Part shown: in pieces, positions 24,221-34,500 of the stretch | Layout of the letters: the number at the start of each line of letters is the position of its first letter | Numbering within the stretch: position 1 is the stretch's first letter | NCBI GenBank assembly: GCA_945903795.1 | Contig: CAMDPE010000003.1 | Location: 1-40,164 of the forward strand | Reading direction: 5' to 3' | DNA length: 40,164 nt | Source of the DNA: Lutibacter flavus | GTDB lineage: Bacteria > Bacteroidota > Bacteroidia > Flavobacteriales > Flavobacteriaceae | Made by a program: the position numbers and the translations under genes | The notes under the pieces: model-generated | What the model saw: only the letters and a program-made list of their open reading frames with translations | Told to the model about the DNA's origin: nothing | Databases searched by the model: none

Positions 24221-25747
24221 ATGAAATACAACAAAGAAGTAAGGATGGAGCGAATTCTTTTCGAGAATTATAAGAATATAATTTTTACGCCTGAAGAGGC
24301 TGCGAAATTTATTAAAAACAACTCCATTGTTGGTGTAAGTGGTTTTACAAAAGCCGGTGACAGCAAATCCGTATTGCCTGCTTTTGCAAAACGTGCAGAA
24401 ACAGAAGATGTGCAAATCACCCTTTTAAGCGGGGCTTCTCTTGGCTATGATACCGATGCCGATTTGGCAAAAAACCATGCTATTTATAAAAGAATGCCTT
24501 TTCAGGCCGATCCAACTTTACGTCAATCAATTAATACGGGCGAAGTGTTGTATGTAGACCAGCATTTAAGTGAAACGGCAGAAATGTTGCACAACCAGCA
24601 TTTGCCAAAAGTGAATATGGCCATTATTGAAGCCACTTATATTGATGCAAACGGGTTTATTATTCCAACCACATCGGTGGGGAATTCCGCAACTTTTGCT
24701 GCTTTGGCCGATGAAATCATTATAGAAGTTAATGTGTCAATCCCTTTATCTTTTAAAGGAATTCACGATGTATTTATTCCCAAACCATATCCGCACAGAA
24801 ACATTATAGCCATTACCGATCCTGAGACCAGAATTGGAACGGAATACATAAAAATTGATCCTAAAAAAGTTATCGCGGTAGTGTTTACGGACCGTCCGGA
24901 CAGTCCGGCAAAAATCTCTGCACCCGATGAAAACACCACTGCCATTGCCCAGCACATCCTTAAATTTCTGGAAAATGAAGTGACAGAAGGAAGACTGACC
25001 AATTCATTATTGCCTATTCAGGTTGGAATCGGAAAAATAGCAAATTCCGTATTATCGGGTTTTGTAAACAGTCCTTTCGAAAATTTGACGATGTATTCTG
25101 AAGTATTGCAAGACAGCACTTTCGAATTATTTGATGCCGGAAAAATGATATTCGCTTCGGCTTCATCCATCACGGTTTCCGAAGAATGTTATAAAAAATT
25201 CATTGGAAACTTTAAAGATTATAAAAACAAAATTGTGTTAAGGCCACAAAATATCAGCAATGCAGCTGAGGTAATTAGAAGATTGGGGATTATTGCTATA
25301 AACACCGCTATTGAATTTGATATTTACGGAAACGTGAATTCCACGCATTTGGGAGGAACGCATATGATGAACGGCATTGGAGGATCGGGAGATTTTGCCA
25401 GAAGCGCTTATTTAAGCATTTTTGTTTGTCCGTCATCATCCAAAAATAACACCATTTCTCACGTGGTTCCTATGGTTTCGCACCATGACCATACAGAACA
25501 CGATGTCGATATTTTGGTAACAGAGCAAGGTTTGGCCGATTTAAGAGGTTTGGCGCCAAAAGAACGCGCGCAAGTTATTATCGACAACTGTATGCATCCT
25601 GAATACAAAGAACAAATGCAGGATTATGTTGAAGAAGCCCTAAAACGCGGCGGACAAACACCTCATGTGATGGAAAAAGCATTTAGCTGGCATCTCGATT
25701 TAAAATCTCAAGGCACCATGAAAAAATTGGTAGAAGCAGTAATATAA
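24221..25747 (+). CDS. Acetyl-CoA hydrolase / succinyl-CoA:acetate CoA-transferase family protein
   Basis: This 508-residue protein has the length of the Cat1/SCACT family. It has FTPEEAAKFIKNNSIVGVSGFTKAGDSKSVLPAFAKRA at the N-terminus, a catalytic-type glutamate in MYSEVLQDS (about Glu294), and GGTHMMNGIGGSGDFARSAYLS, the glycine-rich CoA-binding segment. VTEQGLADLRGLAPKERAQVIIDNCMHPEYK completes the signature. It moves CoA between acetate and succinate or another acid, or hydrolyses acetyl-CoA, in the cytoplasm; sequence does not settle which. ATG 24221 is used; ATG 24245 is an alternative. The divergent AraC gene suggests local control, and a strong terminator follows. Confidence 0.88.
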   Translation: MKYNKEVRMERILFENYKNIIFTPEEAAKFIKNNSIVGVSGFTKAGDSKSVLPAFAKRAETEDVQITLLSGASLGYDTDADLAKNHAIYKRMPFQADPTLRQSINTGEVLYVDQHLSETAEMLHNQHLPKVNMAIIEATYIDANGFIIPTTSVGNSATFAALADEIIIEVNVSIPLSFKGIHDVFIPKPYPHRNIIAITDPETRIGTEYIKIDPKKVIAVVFTDRPDSPAKISAPDENTTAIAQHILKFLENEVTEGRLTNSLLPIQVGIGKIANSVLSGFVNSPFENLTMYSEVLQDSTFELFDAGKMIFASASSITVSEECYKKFIGNFKDYKNKIVLRPQNISNAAEVIRRLGIIAINTAIEFDIYGNVNSTHLGGTHMMNGIGGSGDFARSAYLSIFVCPSSSKNNTISHVVPMVSHHDHTEHDVDILVTEQGLADLRGLAPKERAQVIIDNCMHPEYKEQMQDYVEEALKRGGQTPHVMEKAFSWHLDLKSQGTMKKLVEAVI

Positions 25748-25767
25748 TAGTTTGGTTAATTATCTTT

Positions 25768-25796
25768 AAGAGCTCCTTTTTAAGGAGCTTTTTTAG
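25768..25796 (+). terminator. Intrinsic terminator after the CoA-transferase gene
   Basis: AGCTCCTT (25771-25778) pairs with AAGGAGCT (25782-25789) around a three-T loop, and a run of T follows. It lies about 25 bases after the stop. Confidence 0.8.
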
Positions 25797-25936
25797 TTTT
25801 ATTCATTTTTAAATGAAGTGAAATGCCTCTTATTTATTGTTTTTGGTTATTTTAGCGATGTTATAAAAAAAGTAAAATTGAAAATAATTGCGGCTGCATC
25901 ATCAAGTTATCAGAATTTTAAAAATAAATAGAATGA

Positions 25937-27388
25937 ATGCTCTTTAATTCCATAGATTTTGCCATTTTCTTGCCGATTGTATTTATACTTTATTGGTTTG
26001 TTACCAACAAAAACTTAAAGCTTCAAAATTTATTAATTGTTGTTTCAAGTTATGTGTTTTATGGCTGGTGGGATTGGCGATTTTTGGCATTGATACTTTT
26101 TAGCACACTTGTTGACTATTTGATTGGGGTTAAACTTTCAAAAGAAGAAAATGAGACCAAAAGAAAAGTTTTGCTTTGGATAAGCATTATCGTAAATCTT
26201 GGTTTTCTCGGATTTTTTAAATATTACAACTTTTTTATAGAAAATTTTACCACGGCCTTTTCATTCTTCGGAAATGAAATTCAAGCCAATTCTTTAAATA
26301 TCATTTTACCCGTTGGTATTAGTTTTTATACATTTCAAACTTTAAGTTATTCAATAGATGTTTATAATAAAAAGCTAGAACCTACTAAGGACTTTATCGC
26401 CTTTACTGCCTTTGTAAGTTTTTTTCCGCAATTGGTGGCTGGCCCAATTGAACGAGCAACCAATTTATTGCCACAGTTTTATAAAAAGAGAACATTTGAT
26501 TATAACAAGGCAGTAAATGGTATGCGTCAGATACTTTGGGGTCTTTTTAAAAAAATGGTCATAGCCGATAATTGTGCAGAATATGCTAATATTATATTTA
26601 ATAACTCGGATAATTATAATGGAAGCACTTTGGTTTTAGGCGCTTTGTTCTTTACTTTTCAAATCTATGGCGATTTTTCAGGGTACTCTGATATCGCAAT
26701 TGGAACATCAAGACTTTTTGGATTTGATTTGAAGAGAAATTTTGCGTTTCCTTATTTTTCAAGAGATATTGCAGAGTTTTGGAGACGTTGGCACATTTCT
26801 CTTTCTACTTGGTTTAGAGATTATTTATACATTCCATTAGGCGGAAGTAGAGGCGGAACTTGGATAAGTTCCAGAAATATTTTTATCATATTTATTGTGA
26901 GTGGTTTTTGGCATGGCGCAAATTGGACATTTATTGTTTGGGGGGCATTAAATGCCCTGTATTTTTTACCGCTATTGCTTTTAAATAAAAACAGGCAGCA
27001 CATTGGAATTGTTGCGCAAGGAAAACACTTCCCAACTTTAAGAGAATTTTTCCAAATAATAATAACCTTTGGTTTGACTGTATTTGCTTGGATATTTTTT
27101 AGAGCTGAAAATATTGGACATGCATTCAATTATATTTCTGAAATATTTTCAACATCTACTTTTAGTCTTCCTGATTTTAAAGAGATTTACAGGGCTTATG
27201 TAACATTAGGTTTGGTTGCTTTTTTTATGATGTTGGAGTGGTTTGGAAGAGGTCATGAATTCGCCATTGAAAAATTAATGATAACTCGTTCAAGAATGCT
27301 AAGATGGTCATTTTATTCTTTTATCATATTTATGATTATCATGTTTGCGCAGACTGAAGAGACCCCGTTTATTTATTTTCAATTTTAG
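25937..27388 (+). CDS. MBOAT-family membrane O-acyltransferase
   Basis: This 483-residue multi-pass membrane protein belongs to the AlgI/DltB-like MBOAT group. Motifs include FFPQLVAGPIERA, FWRRWHISLSTWFRDYLYIPLGGSRGG, the catalytic-type histidine in SGFWHGANWTFIVWG, and the typical end ETPFIYFQF. Such proteins move acyl groups, usually acetyl, across the membrane to modify polysaccharides or envelope polymers, working with an SGNH-type partner; one lies downstream at 27482. Its TAG stop is inside the 13-base direct repeat TAGACAGATGAAA that also occurs at 22685, so its end coincides with a recombination-like junction. The C-terminus nevertheless looks complete. Confidence 0.9.
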   Translation: MLFNSIDFAIFLPIVFILYWFVTNKNLKLQNLLIVVSSYVFYGWWDWRFLALILFSTLVDYLIGVKLSKEENETKRKVLLWISIIVNLGFLGFFKYYNFFIENFTTAFSFFGNEIQANSLNIILPVGISFYTFQTLSYSIDVYNKKLEPTKDFIAFTAFVSFFPQLVAGPIERATNLLPQFYKKRTFDYNKAVNGMRQILWGLFKKMVIADNCAEYANIIFNNSDNYNGSTLVLGALFFTFQIYGDFSGYSDIAIGTSRLFGFDLKRNFAFPYFSRDIAEFWRRWHISLSTWFRDYLYIPLGGSRGGTWISSRNIFIIFIVSGFWHGANWTFIVWGALNALYFLPLLLLNKNRQHIGIVAQGKHFPTLREFFQIIITFGLTVFAWIFFRAENIGHAFNYISEIFSTSTFSLPDFKEIYRAYVTLGLVAFFMMLEWFGRGHEFAIEKLMITRSRMLRWSFYSFIIFMIIMFAQTEETPFIYFQF

Positions 27389-27391
27389 ACA

Positions 27392-27488
27392 GATGAAACG
27401 AGCATTTCAAATTTTGACACACATAGGAATGATTAATAGCGAACAGCATCTGTTACCACTAAAAAAAAATAATTTAAACAGATGAAAA
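27392..27488 (+). pseudogene. Copy B: diverged 3' end of a molybdoenzyme gene plus its downstream flank
   Basis: The first 45 bases read DETSISNFDTHRND and stop, against DETSITNFDTQRNE and stop at the end of the 19727-22648 gene. Five of the six base differences fall at third codon positions, so the divergence looks as if it arose while the sequence was coding. The homology continues past the stop through the CATCTGT ... ACAGATG pair (27447-27453, 27478-27484) up to the ATG of the next gene. No further upstream part of the oxidoreductase is present. Confidence 0.75.
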
Positions 27489-28429
27489 AATTTATTATTT
27501 TGATGCTAAAATTTTCTGTTTTTATATTAGTATTCTATAGCATATTGATTATTTTTTGGGGAAGATTTGCACCAGCTATTTTAAGGCCAAATATAAATTA
27601 TACATACAGAACATATGGGTTTACCAATACCAGATTAAATGAGATTAGTAACTTTAAAAATATTGATATTTTATTTTTGGGTTCATCACATGCCTATCGT
27701 GGGTTTGACACTAGAATTTTCAATAATGCAGGCTTGAAATCCTTCAATTTAGGTTCAAGTTCTCAAACGCCGGTTCAAACAGAAATTCTTATAAAAAGGT
27801 ACTTAGATTCTTTAAAGCCAAAAATGATAATATTTGAAGTTTCTCCATTATCGTTCAGTACTGACGGTGTAGAATCAACTTTGGACATTATTTCAAATGA
27901 TAAAAATGATTTAAATTCTATTAAGTTAGCGTTGAATCAAAATAATTTAAAAATTTACAATACGCTGTTTTATTCCTGTTTTCATTCAATCTATCGTGAT
28001 TTATTTGTTGAAAAAAAGTATGCGGAAGATATAAAGAAAGGTAATGACATGTATATTAGCGGAGGTTATGTAGAAAAAGAATTTAAGCTTTTCAAATATG
28101 TTAATTACCCAGAGACTAAATGGGAATTTAACGAAACCCAATTTTCTGCGTTGCAAAGAATTATTGAGCTTGTTAATAAACGCAATATTAAACTGATTTT
28201 AATTCAAGCGCCAAGCACTTCCAGTTTTTATAATGCCCATACCAATAACATTGAATTTGATGATAGGATTGGTAATTACGGAATTTACTTTAATTTTAAT
28301 GAAATATCAAAATTAGATGATTCACTTCATTTTTATGATGCTCATCACTTAAATCAAAAAGGTGTGGAAATTTTAGATAATGATGTCATAAATCTTATAT
28401 TTAAGCAGAAATTTATTTTAAGAGAATAA
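27482..28429 (+). CDS. SGNH/GDSL-like envelope protein, probable partner of the MBOAT
   Basis: This 315-residue protein starts with a membrane anchor or uncleaved signal (MKKFIILMLKFSVFILVFYSILIIFW). Weak SGNH landmarks follow: DILFLGSSHAYRGFD (block I-like, about 62-76), FNLGSSSQTP (block II-like) and a C-terminal DAHHLNQKG (block V DxxH, about 286). It would face the periplasm and accept an acyl group passed by the MBOAT protein encoded upstream, as in the AlgI/AlgJ-X and DltB/DltD pairs. The substrate is unknown. Its ATG lies inside the copy B repeat, so its upstream leader derives from the 3' flank of a molybdoenzyme gene. Confidence 0.72.
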   Translation: MKKFIILMLKFSVFILVFYSILIIFWGRFAPAILRPNINYTYRTYGFTNTRLNEISNFKNIDILFLGSSHAYRGFDTRIFNNAGLKSFNLGSSSQTPVQTEILIKRYLDSLKPKMIIFEVSPLSFSTDGVESTLDIISNDKNDLNSIKLALNQNNLKIYNTLFYSCFHSIYRDLFVEKKYAEDIKKGNDMYISGGYVEKEFKLFKYVNYPETKWEFNETQFSALQRIIELVNKRNIKLILIQAPSTSSFYNAHTNNIEFDDRIGNYGIYFNFNEISKLDDSLHFYDAHHLNQKGVEILDNDVINLIFKQKFILRE

Positions 28430-28458
28430 AGAATATCTCTTCATAACTTTAGAGTTTG

Positions 28459-28472
28459 CAAAAACGTTTTTG
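28459..28472. repeat. 14-bp perfect palindrome CAAAAACGTTTTTG
   Basis: It is a self-complementary 14-mer in the 269-base gap between the SGNH-like gene and maeB. The role is unknown; it may be part of a terminator or a binding site. Confidence 0.4.
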
Positions 28473-28578
28473 ACAAAAAATCGCTAACTTATCAAGAATG
28501 ATTGTTAAAAAAATGCAGTATAATGCTCATTGAAAAAGCAGTTTTTAATTCCTGGTTTTAAAAAATTACGTGCGCTAA

Positions 28579-28605
28579 AAAACCCTATTTTATAGGTTTA
28601 TATTT
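28579..28605 (+). terminator. Weak hairpin before maeB
   Basis: AAACC.TAT pairs with ATAGGTTT (about 28580-28588 and 28592-28599) with one bulged C and a short loop, followed by a T-rich tract. This is a modest terminator candidate for the SGNH-like gene. Confidence 0.3.
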
Positions 28606-28659
28606 TCATTTATTTTGAAACTATGATAAATATTAGCTTTCCTTTGCGCGAATAATGGT

Positions 28660-28667
28660 TAACTTTG
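28660..28667 (+). promoter_or_regulatory. -7 promoter element for maeB
   Basis: TAACTTTG matches TAnnTTTG and lies 31 bases before the maeB ATG at 28699. The expected -33 position holds TTT instead of TTG. Confidence 0.45.
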
Positions 28668-28698
28668 TGACTTACGATTTATTAAATTAACTATTATT

Positions 28699-30975
28699 AT
28701 GAGCGATTCTAAAAAACAGAGCGAAGCTTTATTTTACCACCAATACCCGAGTCCGGGCAAAATTCAAGTAGTTCCAACAAAGAAACATGCAACCCAGCGC
28801 GATTTGTCGTTGGCATATTCACCAGGTGTGGCTGAGCCGTGTTTGGCCATCGAAAAAAATCCGGATGATGTCTATAAATATACCGCAAAGGGAAATTTAG
28901 TGGCCGTTATTTCTAACGGTACTGCAGTTTTAGGTTTGGGTGATATTGGAGCGATGGCTGGTAAACCAGTAATGGAAGGGAAAGGATTGTTGTTTAAAAT
29001 ATTTGCAGATATTGATGTTTTTGATATAGAAGTGGATACACACGATGTGGAGAAATTTATTGAAACAGTAAAAAATATTTCAGTAACTTTTGGAGGCATT
29101 AATTTGGAAGACATTAAAGCGCCGGAAGCTTTCGAAATAGAGCGTAGACTAAAAGAAGAGTTGGACATTCCCGTAATGCATGATGACCAACACGGTACAG
29201 CAATCATTTCAGCAGCGGCATTAAAAAATGCAGTTGAAATAACAGGAAAAGACCTTGCAAAAGTTAAAATAGTGGTGAGTGGCGCAGGAGCTGCTGCCAT
29301 TTCCTGCTCAAGATTGTATTTGGCAATTGGCGCTACAAGAGAAAATTTGGTGATGTGCGACAGCAAAGGGGTTATCAGAAAAGATGCATCGAATTTAAAT
29401 GCCCAAAAAGCAGAGTTTGCAACCGACCGTGATTTACATACGTTGGAAGAAGCAATGGTTGGTTCAGATGTTTTTATTGGACTTTCAAAAGGAGATCTTG
29501 TAACACCGGCAATGTTGATGACGATGGCAAAAGACCCAATCGTTTTTGCGATGGCTAACCCAACTCCCGAAATTGAGTACGATTTGGCAGTGGCAACAAG
29601 AAAAGACATTATTATGGCCACGGGTCGTTCAGATTATCCTAACCAGGTGAACAATGTGCTTGGTTTTCCATATATTTTTAGAGGTGCGTTAGATGTGAGA
29701 GCCACCAAAATAAATGAAGAAATGAAATTGGCAGCGGTTCATTCTTTAGCAAATTTGGCCAAAGAAACCGTTCCGGAACATTTAAACATTCTGTACGGAA
29801 AAACAAATATCAAATTTGGCAGAGAATATATCATTCCTAAACCATTCGATCACAGGCTTATTACCGAAGTTCCTCCAGCAGTGGCGAAAGCAGCTATGGA
29901 ATCGGGTGTTGCAAAAGAACCTATCACAGATTGGGATGCCTACAAAGAAAGATTGGCAGAAAGACTGGGAACAGGAAGCAAATTGATGCGTATGTTGATG
30001 TCTCGCGCAAAAGATGATCCAAAAACCATCATTATAGCTGAAGCAGATCATTTAGATGTGTTAAAAGCAGCCCAAATTATTCATGATGACGGAATTGGAA
30101 AACCTATTTTATTGGGTGACAAAAAAATTATTGAGGAATTGATGAAGGAAATCAATTTTACTGCGGATGTGAAAATTTTAGATCCTAAAAGTGATGAAGA
30201 AGAAGAACGTAGAAACAGATATGCGAAAGTATATTGGGAAAAAAGACAGCGCAACGGAGTCACATATTTTTCCGCTCAAAAATTAATGCGAGAACGCAAT
30301 TACTTTGCGGCTATGATGTTAAATGAAGGCGATGGCGATTCCTTAATTACAGGTTATTCTAGAGCTTATCCAACGGTTGTAAAGCCAATGATTGAGTTAA
30401 TTGGTAGGGAAAAAGGTGTGAAACGAATTGCGGCAACAAATATCATGTTGACCAAAAGAGGCCCGATATTCTTTTCAGATACCGCCATAAATATTGAACC
30501 AACGGCTGAAGAATTGGCAAATATTGCTTATATGACGAGTGTTTCTATGAGAATGTTTGGATTTGAACCTAATTTGGCGATGTTGTCGTTTTCTAATTTT
30601 GGATCATCTCCATCTCCATTAGCCGATAAAGTTTCACAAGCTGTTGAAATTTTGCACAGAAGATATCCAGAACTTAATGTGGATGGTGAAATACAAGCCG
30701 ACTTTGCCTTGAATCCTAAATTAATGAAAGATAAATTTCCTTTTTCCAGGTTAACCGACAAAAAAGTGAATGGTTTAATTTTTCCAAGTCTGGAATCAGC
30801 AAATATTGGTTATAAACTTATGAAAGAATTTGACCAAATTGTATCCATCGGACCTATTATTATGGGACTTCAAAAACCGGTTCATATTCTTCAGCTTGGT
30901 GCCGGTGTTGATGAAATCGTGAACATGGCTTGTGTGGCCATTGTACATGCTCAGGAAAAAATGAATATTAAGTAA
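28699..30975 (+). CDS. maeB: NADP-dependent malic enzyme with C-terminal phosphotransacetylase-like domain
   Basis: This 758-residue protein has the MaeB layout. The N-terminal malic domain has RDLSLAYSPGVAEPC, the metal site VMHDDQHGTAIISAAAL and the NAD(P)-binding loop VVSGAGAAAISCSRL. MANPTPEIEYD follows, and a phosphotransacetylase-like domain runs from about 430 to 758 (e.g. ALNPKLMKDKFPFSRLTDKKVNGLIFPSLESANIGYKL). It oxidatively decarboxylates malate to pyruvate. The C-terminal domain is normally regulatory (acetyl-CoA) and not catalytic in this family. It is probably monocistronic or read through into ruvA. The neighbours ruvA and sprA fit the order known in Flavobacteriia. Confidence 0.95.
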   Translation: MSDSKKQSEALFYHQYPSPGKIQVVPTKKHATQRDLSLAYSPGVAEPCLAIEKNPDDVYKYTAKGNLVAVISNGTAVLGLGDIGAMAGKPVMEGKGLLFKIFADIDVFDIEVDTHDVEKFIETVKNISVTFGGINLEDIKAPEAFEIERRLKEELDIPVMHDDQHGTAIISAAALKNAVEITGKDLAKVKIVVSGAGAAAISCSRLYLAIGATRENLVMCDSKGVIRKDASNLNAQKAEFATDRDLHTLEEAMVGSDVFIGLSKGDLVTPAMLMTMAKDPIVFAMANPTPEIEYDLAVATRKDIIMATGRSDYPNQVNNVLGFPYIFRGALDVRATKINEEMKLAAVHSLANLAKETVPEHLNILYGKTNIKFGREYIIPKPFDHRLITEVPPAVAKAAMESGVAKEPITDWDAYKERLAERLGTGSKLMRMLMSRAKDDPKTIIIAEADHLDVLKAAQIIHDDGIGKPILLGDKKIIEELMKEINFTADVKILDPKSDEEEERRNRYAKVYWEKRQRNGVTYFSAQKLMRERNYFAAMMLNEGDGDSLITGYSRAYPTVVKPMIELIGREKGVKRIAATNIMLTKRGPIFFSDTAINIEPTAEELANIAYMTSVSMRMFGFEPNLAMLSFSNFGSSPSPLADKVSQAVEILHRRYPELNVDGEIQADFALNPKLMKDKFPFSRLTDKKVNGLIFPSLESANIGYKLMKEFDQIVSIGPIIMGLQKPVHILQLGAGVDEIVNMACVAIVHAQEKMNIK

Positions 30976-30983
30976 TATTTTAT

Positions 30984-30991
30984 TACATTTG
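30984..30991 (+). promoter_or_regulatory. Possible -7 element before ruvA
   Basis: TACATTTG matches TAnnTTTG, 23 bases before the ruvA ATG. No -33 TTG was found. It might start a ruvA-sprA transcript. Confidence 0.3.
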
Positions 30992-31014
30992 GAAGTCCAT
31001 AGAAAAAGTGAAAT

Positions 31015-31596
31015 ATGATAACGCACATAAGAGGAAAATTAGTTGAAAAAAATCCAACATTTGCCGTTGTAGAATCTAACGGCGTCGGTTATTGGCTTAA
31101 TATTTCTCTTAATACATATTCTCAGCTTCCAGACAATGAATTTGTTATGCTGTATACGCATCTTTCTATTAAGGAAGATGCGCATACATTATATGGGTTT
31201 ATCAACAAAACAGAACGCGAAATTTTTAGATTGCTTATTTCCGTTTCTGGGGTTGGACCAAGTATTGCCCGAACTATGTTGTCATCCATGACAACCGATG
31301 AAATTCAGCAAGCCATCGCTTCAAATAATGTTTCTGTGATTCAATCCGTAAAAGGAATTGGTGTTAAAACCGCACAACGCGTATTGGTAGATTTGAGAGA
31401 CAAAATTTCCAAAACCTATGCCATTGATGAAGTTTATGTTAGCCAAAGCAATACGATTAAAAATGAAGCGTTATCAGCATTAGAGGTCTTAGGATTTAAT
31501 AAAAAACAGGTTGAAAAAGTAGTGGATAAAATACTGCTTGAGGATAAAAACCTAAGTGTTGAGGTTTTGATAAAAAACGCATTGAAAAATTTATAA
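31015..31596 (+). CDS. ruvA: Holliday junction branch migration protein RuvA
   Basis: This 193-residue protein has the normal RuvA length and order. The N-terminal OB-fold is ITHIRGKLVEKNPTFAVVESNGVGYWLNIS. The two helix-hairpin-helix motifs are LISVSGVGPSIARTMLS and VIQSVKGIGVKTAQRVLVDLRDKI. The C-terminal domain III (NEALSALEVLGFNKKQVEKVV) contacts RuvB. It binds Holliday junctions in the cytoplasm with RuvB. The stop is followed by three bases and the TTG start of sprA in the same frame, so the two genes are probably co-transcribed and translationally coupled. Confidence 0.96.
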   Translation: MITHIRGKLVEKNPTFAVVESNGVGYWLNISLNTYSQLPDNEFVMLYTHLSIKEDAHTLYGFINKTEREIFRLLISVSGVGPSIARTMLSSMTTDEIQQAIASNNVSVIQSVKGIGVKTAQRVLVDLRDKISKTYAIDEVYVSQSNTIKNEALSALEVLGFNKKQVEKVVDKILLEDKNLSVEVLIKNALKNL

Positions 31597-31599
31597 AAA

Positions 31600-34500
31600 T
31601 TGAAAAAGTCGCGATATATAGTTAAAACGTATATTTTATTTTTTTTCTTTTGGTTTTTTCTGTCAGCAGTTAAAGCCCAAACACCTCCTATTTTACTACC
31701 AAACGATACTACCATTGTTGAAAAAGCAACTGATACCATAAAATTAAAATACCCATTTAAAAGATTTCAGGAAGGAAGTTTGTTTTTAACCGACCCGAAG
31801 CAATCGGAAATCATTTATGATACTGCGCTTGGTAAGTATATGATTGTTGAAAAAATTGGAGATTATTACGTGCAGTATCCGATTTTTATGACTCAGGAAG
31901 AGTACAAACAATACCAGCTAAAAAAGGACATGCTTGCCTATTACAAAAGCAAAATTAGCGCAACCAATCCTAAAAAGGCAGGAAGCGTTGAGCAACAAAA
32001 AAATTTATTGCCAACTTATTATGTAAATTCAGATTTTTTTCAATCTGTTTTTGGAGGAAATACTATAGAGGTAAATCCACAAGGATCTGTATTGGTAAAG
32101 CTGGGAATGTTGTATCAAAAAGTAGACAATCCGCAATTGTCCGAGCGCAATAGAAAAAGTACGACGTTCGATTTTAACCAGGAAATTAGCGCGAGTATCC
32201 TGGCAAAAGTAGGAACCAAATTAAAAGTTTCCGCACAATACGACACACAATCAACCTTTAATTTCCAGAATCAAATAAAGTTGGAATACACGCCGACGGA
32301 AGATGATATTCTTCAAAAAATAGAAGTTGGGAATGTAAGTATGCCCCTTAAAAACTCCTTAATTGTGGGTGCACAAAGTTTATTTGGGGTTAAAACACAA
32401 TTGCAATTGGGGAAAACTACCGTTACAGGCGTTTTTGCCGAACAAAAATCACAAACAAAAACAGTGGCTGCGCAAGGTGGCTCAACCATTCAGGAATTTG
32501 ATCTTCAGGCAACAGATTATGATGAAAATCGACACTTTTTTTTATCACAATATTTTAGGGATAATTACAATAGTGCTTTAAAAGATTTTCCACTAATTAG
32601 CAGTGCTGTAAATATCACAAAAGTGGAAGTTTGGGTCACCAACAGAAACGCCACAACCATTGACATCAGAAATATTGTGGCGCTTTCAGATATTGGAGAA
32701 GGTGATCCAACAAATATTGGTCCGGCCAACGTAACTCCGGTTCCTGGCGCCATTTTTCCATCCAACAACGCCAACGACATATCATCAATCTTAACAACCA
32801 CAAATCCAGTTCGTAACATTTCAACAGTTGGTAATGGTTTGTCTCCATTTGCCATGCAACAAGGCCGTGATTATTCGGTTTTGGAAAACGCCATCAAACT
32901 AAGACCTGATGAATTTAGGGTGCATCCTCAATTGGGTTTCATTTCATTGAATAGAAGATTGGCCGATTCAGACGTGCTTGCAGTGGCTTTTGAATATACA
33001 GTTAGTGGTGATTCCCAAGTATATAAGGTGGGTGAATTTACAAGTGATGGTATTATTGCACCTGAAAATATTGTGGTAAAACTCTTGCGAAGCGAAATTA
33101 TAAGTACCCAAATTCCGCTATGGGATTTGATGATGAAAAATATTTATTCGTTGCAAACTTTTAGAATGCAGCGTGACGGATTTAGATTGGAATTGTTGTA
33201 TGCGGATGATGCGACCGGCGTGCCGATAAACGTACTTCAAAATGCGCAAACAACAGGTGTTTCTGATAAAACATTGCTAAATTTATTGGATGTGGACAGG
33301 CTGGACCAAAGTCAGTTTTACACACCGGAAGGCGATGGCTATTTTGATTACGTGGAGGGCGCAACCGTAAATTCGGAAAAAGGATATATTATTTTTCCAA
33401 ATGTGGAACCTTTTGGTACAGATTTACAGGCTAAATTAACCAATAGTGACGATGAAATATACATTTTTAATGAACTATACCGAATCACCCAATCCGAAGC
33501 AAAAAATAATTTTCAGCAAAAAGACAAATATTTAATTAAAGGTTATCATAAATCCGAAAGCGCCAACGGCATTCCTTTAGGCGCATTTAATGTGGCACAA
33601 GGTTCGGTAAGAGTAACTTCTGGCGGAAGAGAATTGGTTGAAGGTATTGACTATGTAGTTGATTATCAAATGGGACGGGTTCAAATTATCAATCCGAGTT
33701 TGGAAGCCTCCAATGCGCCTATTGAAGTTTCTGTGGAGAACAATGCCACATTTAATTTGCAGACAAAGAGCTTTTTAGGCATTGATATTGAACATCGATT
33801 TTCCGATAATTTTATTGCCGGCGCCACCATCTTAAATTTGAATGAAAAGCCAATAACACAAAAAGCACTCTTCGGACAAGAGCCAATTAACAACACTATT
33901 TTTGGGTTAAATGCAAGCTTTGGAACGGAAGTCCCAAAATTTACAAAATGGGTGAATAAACTGCCAAATATTGATACCGATGTTCCATCAAATTTTTCAG
34001 TTCGTGGAGATTTTGCTTATTTAATTCCGGGCTCACCAAAAAGAATTGAATTAGACGGACAAGCGACTTCATACGTTGATGATTTTGAAGGCTCCCAAAT
34101 TCCTATTGAAATAAAAACAATTCAGCAATGGTATATGGCCAGTACGCCGCAATATCAAACGCAATTTGATTTGGGAGGAAACGTTTCCGACATATCTTAT
34201 GGATATAAAAGAGCCAGATTGGCGTGGTATACTGTTGATCCTCTTTTTTATGGAGGATCTTCGTTACAACCCTCAAGTATTGACAATACAGAGCTTTCTC
34301 GTGCGGAGGTTAGAAGAATCAGGTACGAAGAATTATTTCCGGAACAAGACCTGGATTTAACGCAATCAACCGTAGTAAGAACCTTGGATTTGGCTTACTA
34401 TCCAAATGAAAGGGGAAGTTATAACTTCGACACTTCAAATTTGGGTGCTGATGGAAAATTTACCAATCCGGAAGATAGGTGGGCAGGGATTACCAGACCA

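Noticed and set aside
28872-29621. 249-residue minus-strand ORF opposite maeB
   Set aside because: It is antisense to the strongly conserved malic enzyme and has no recognisable domain.
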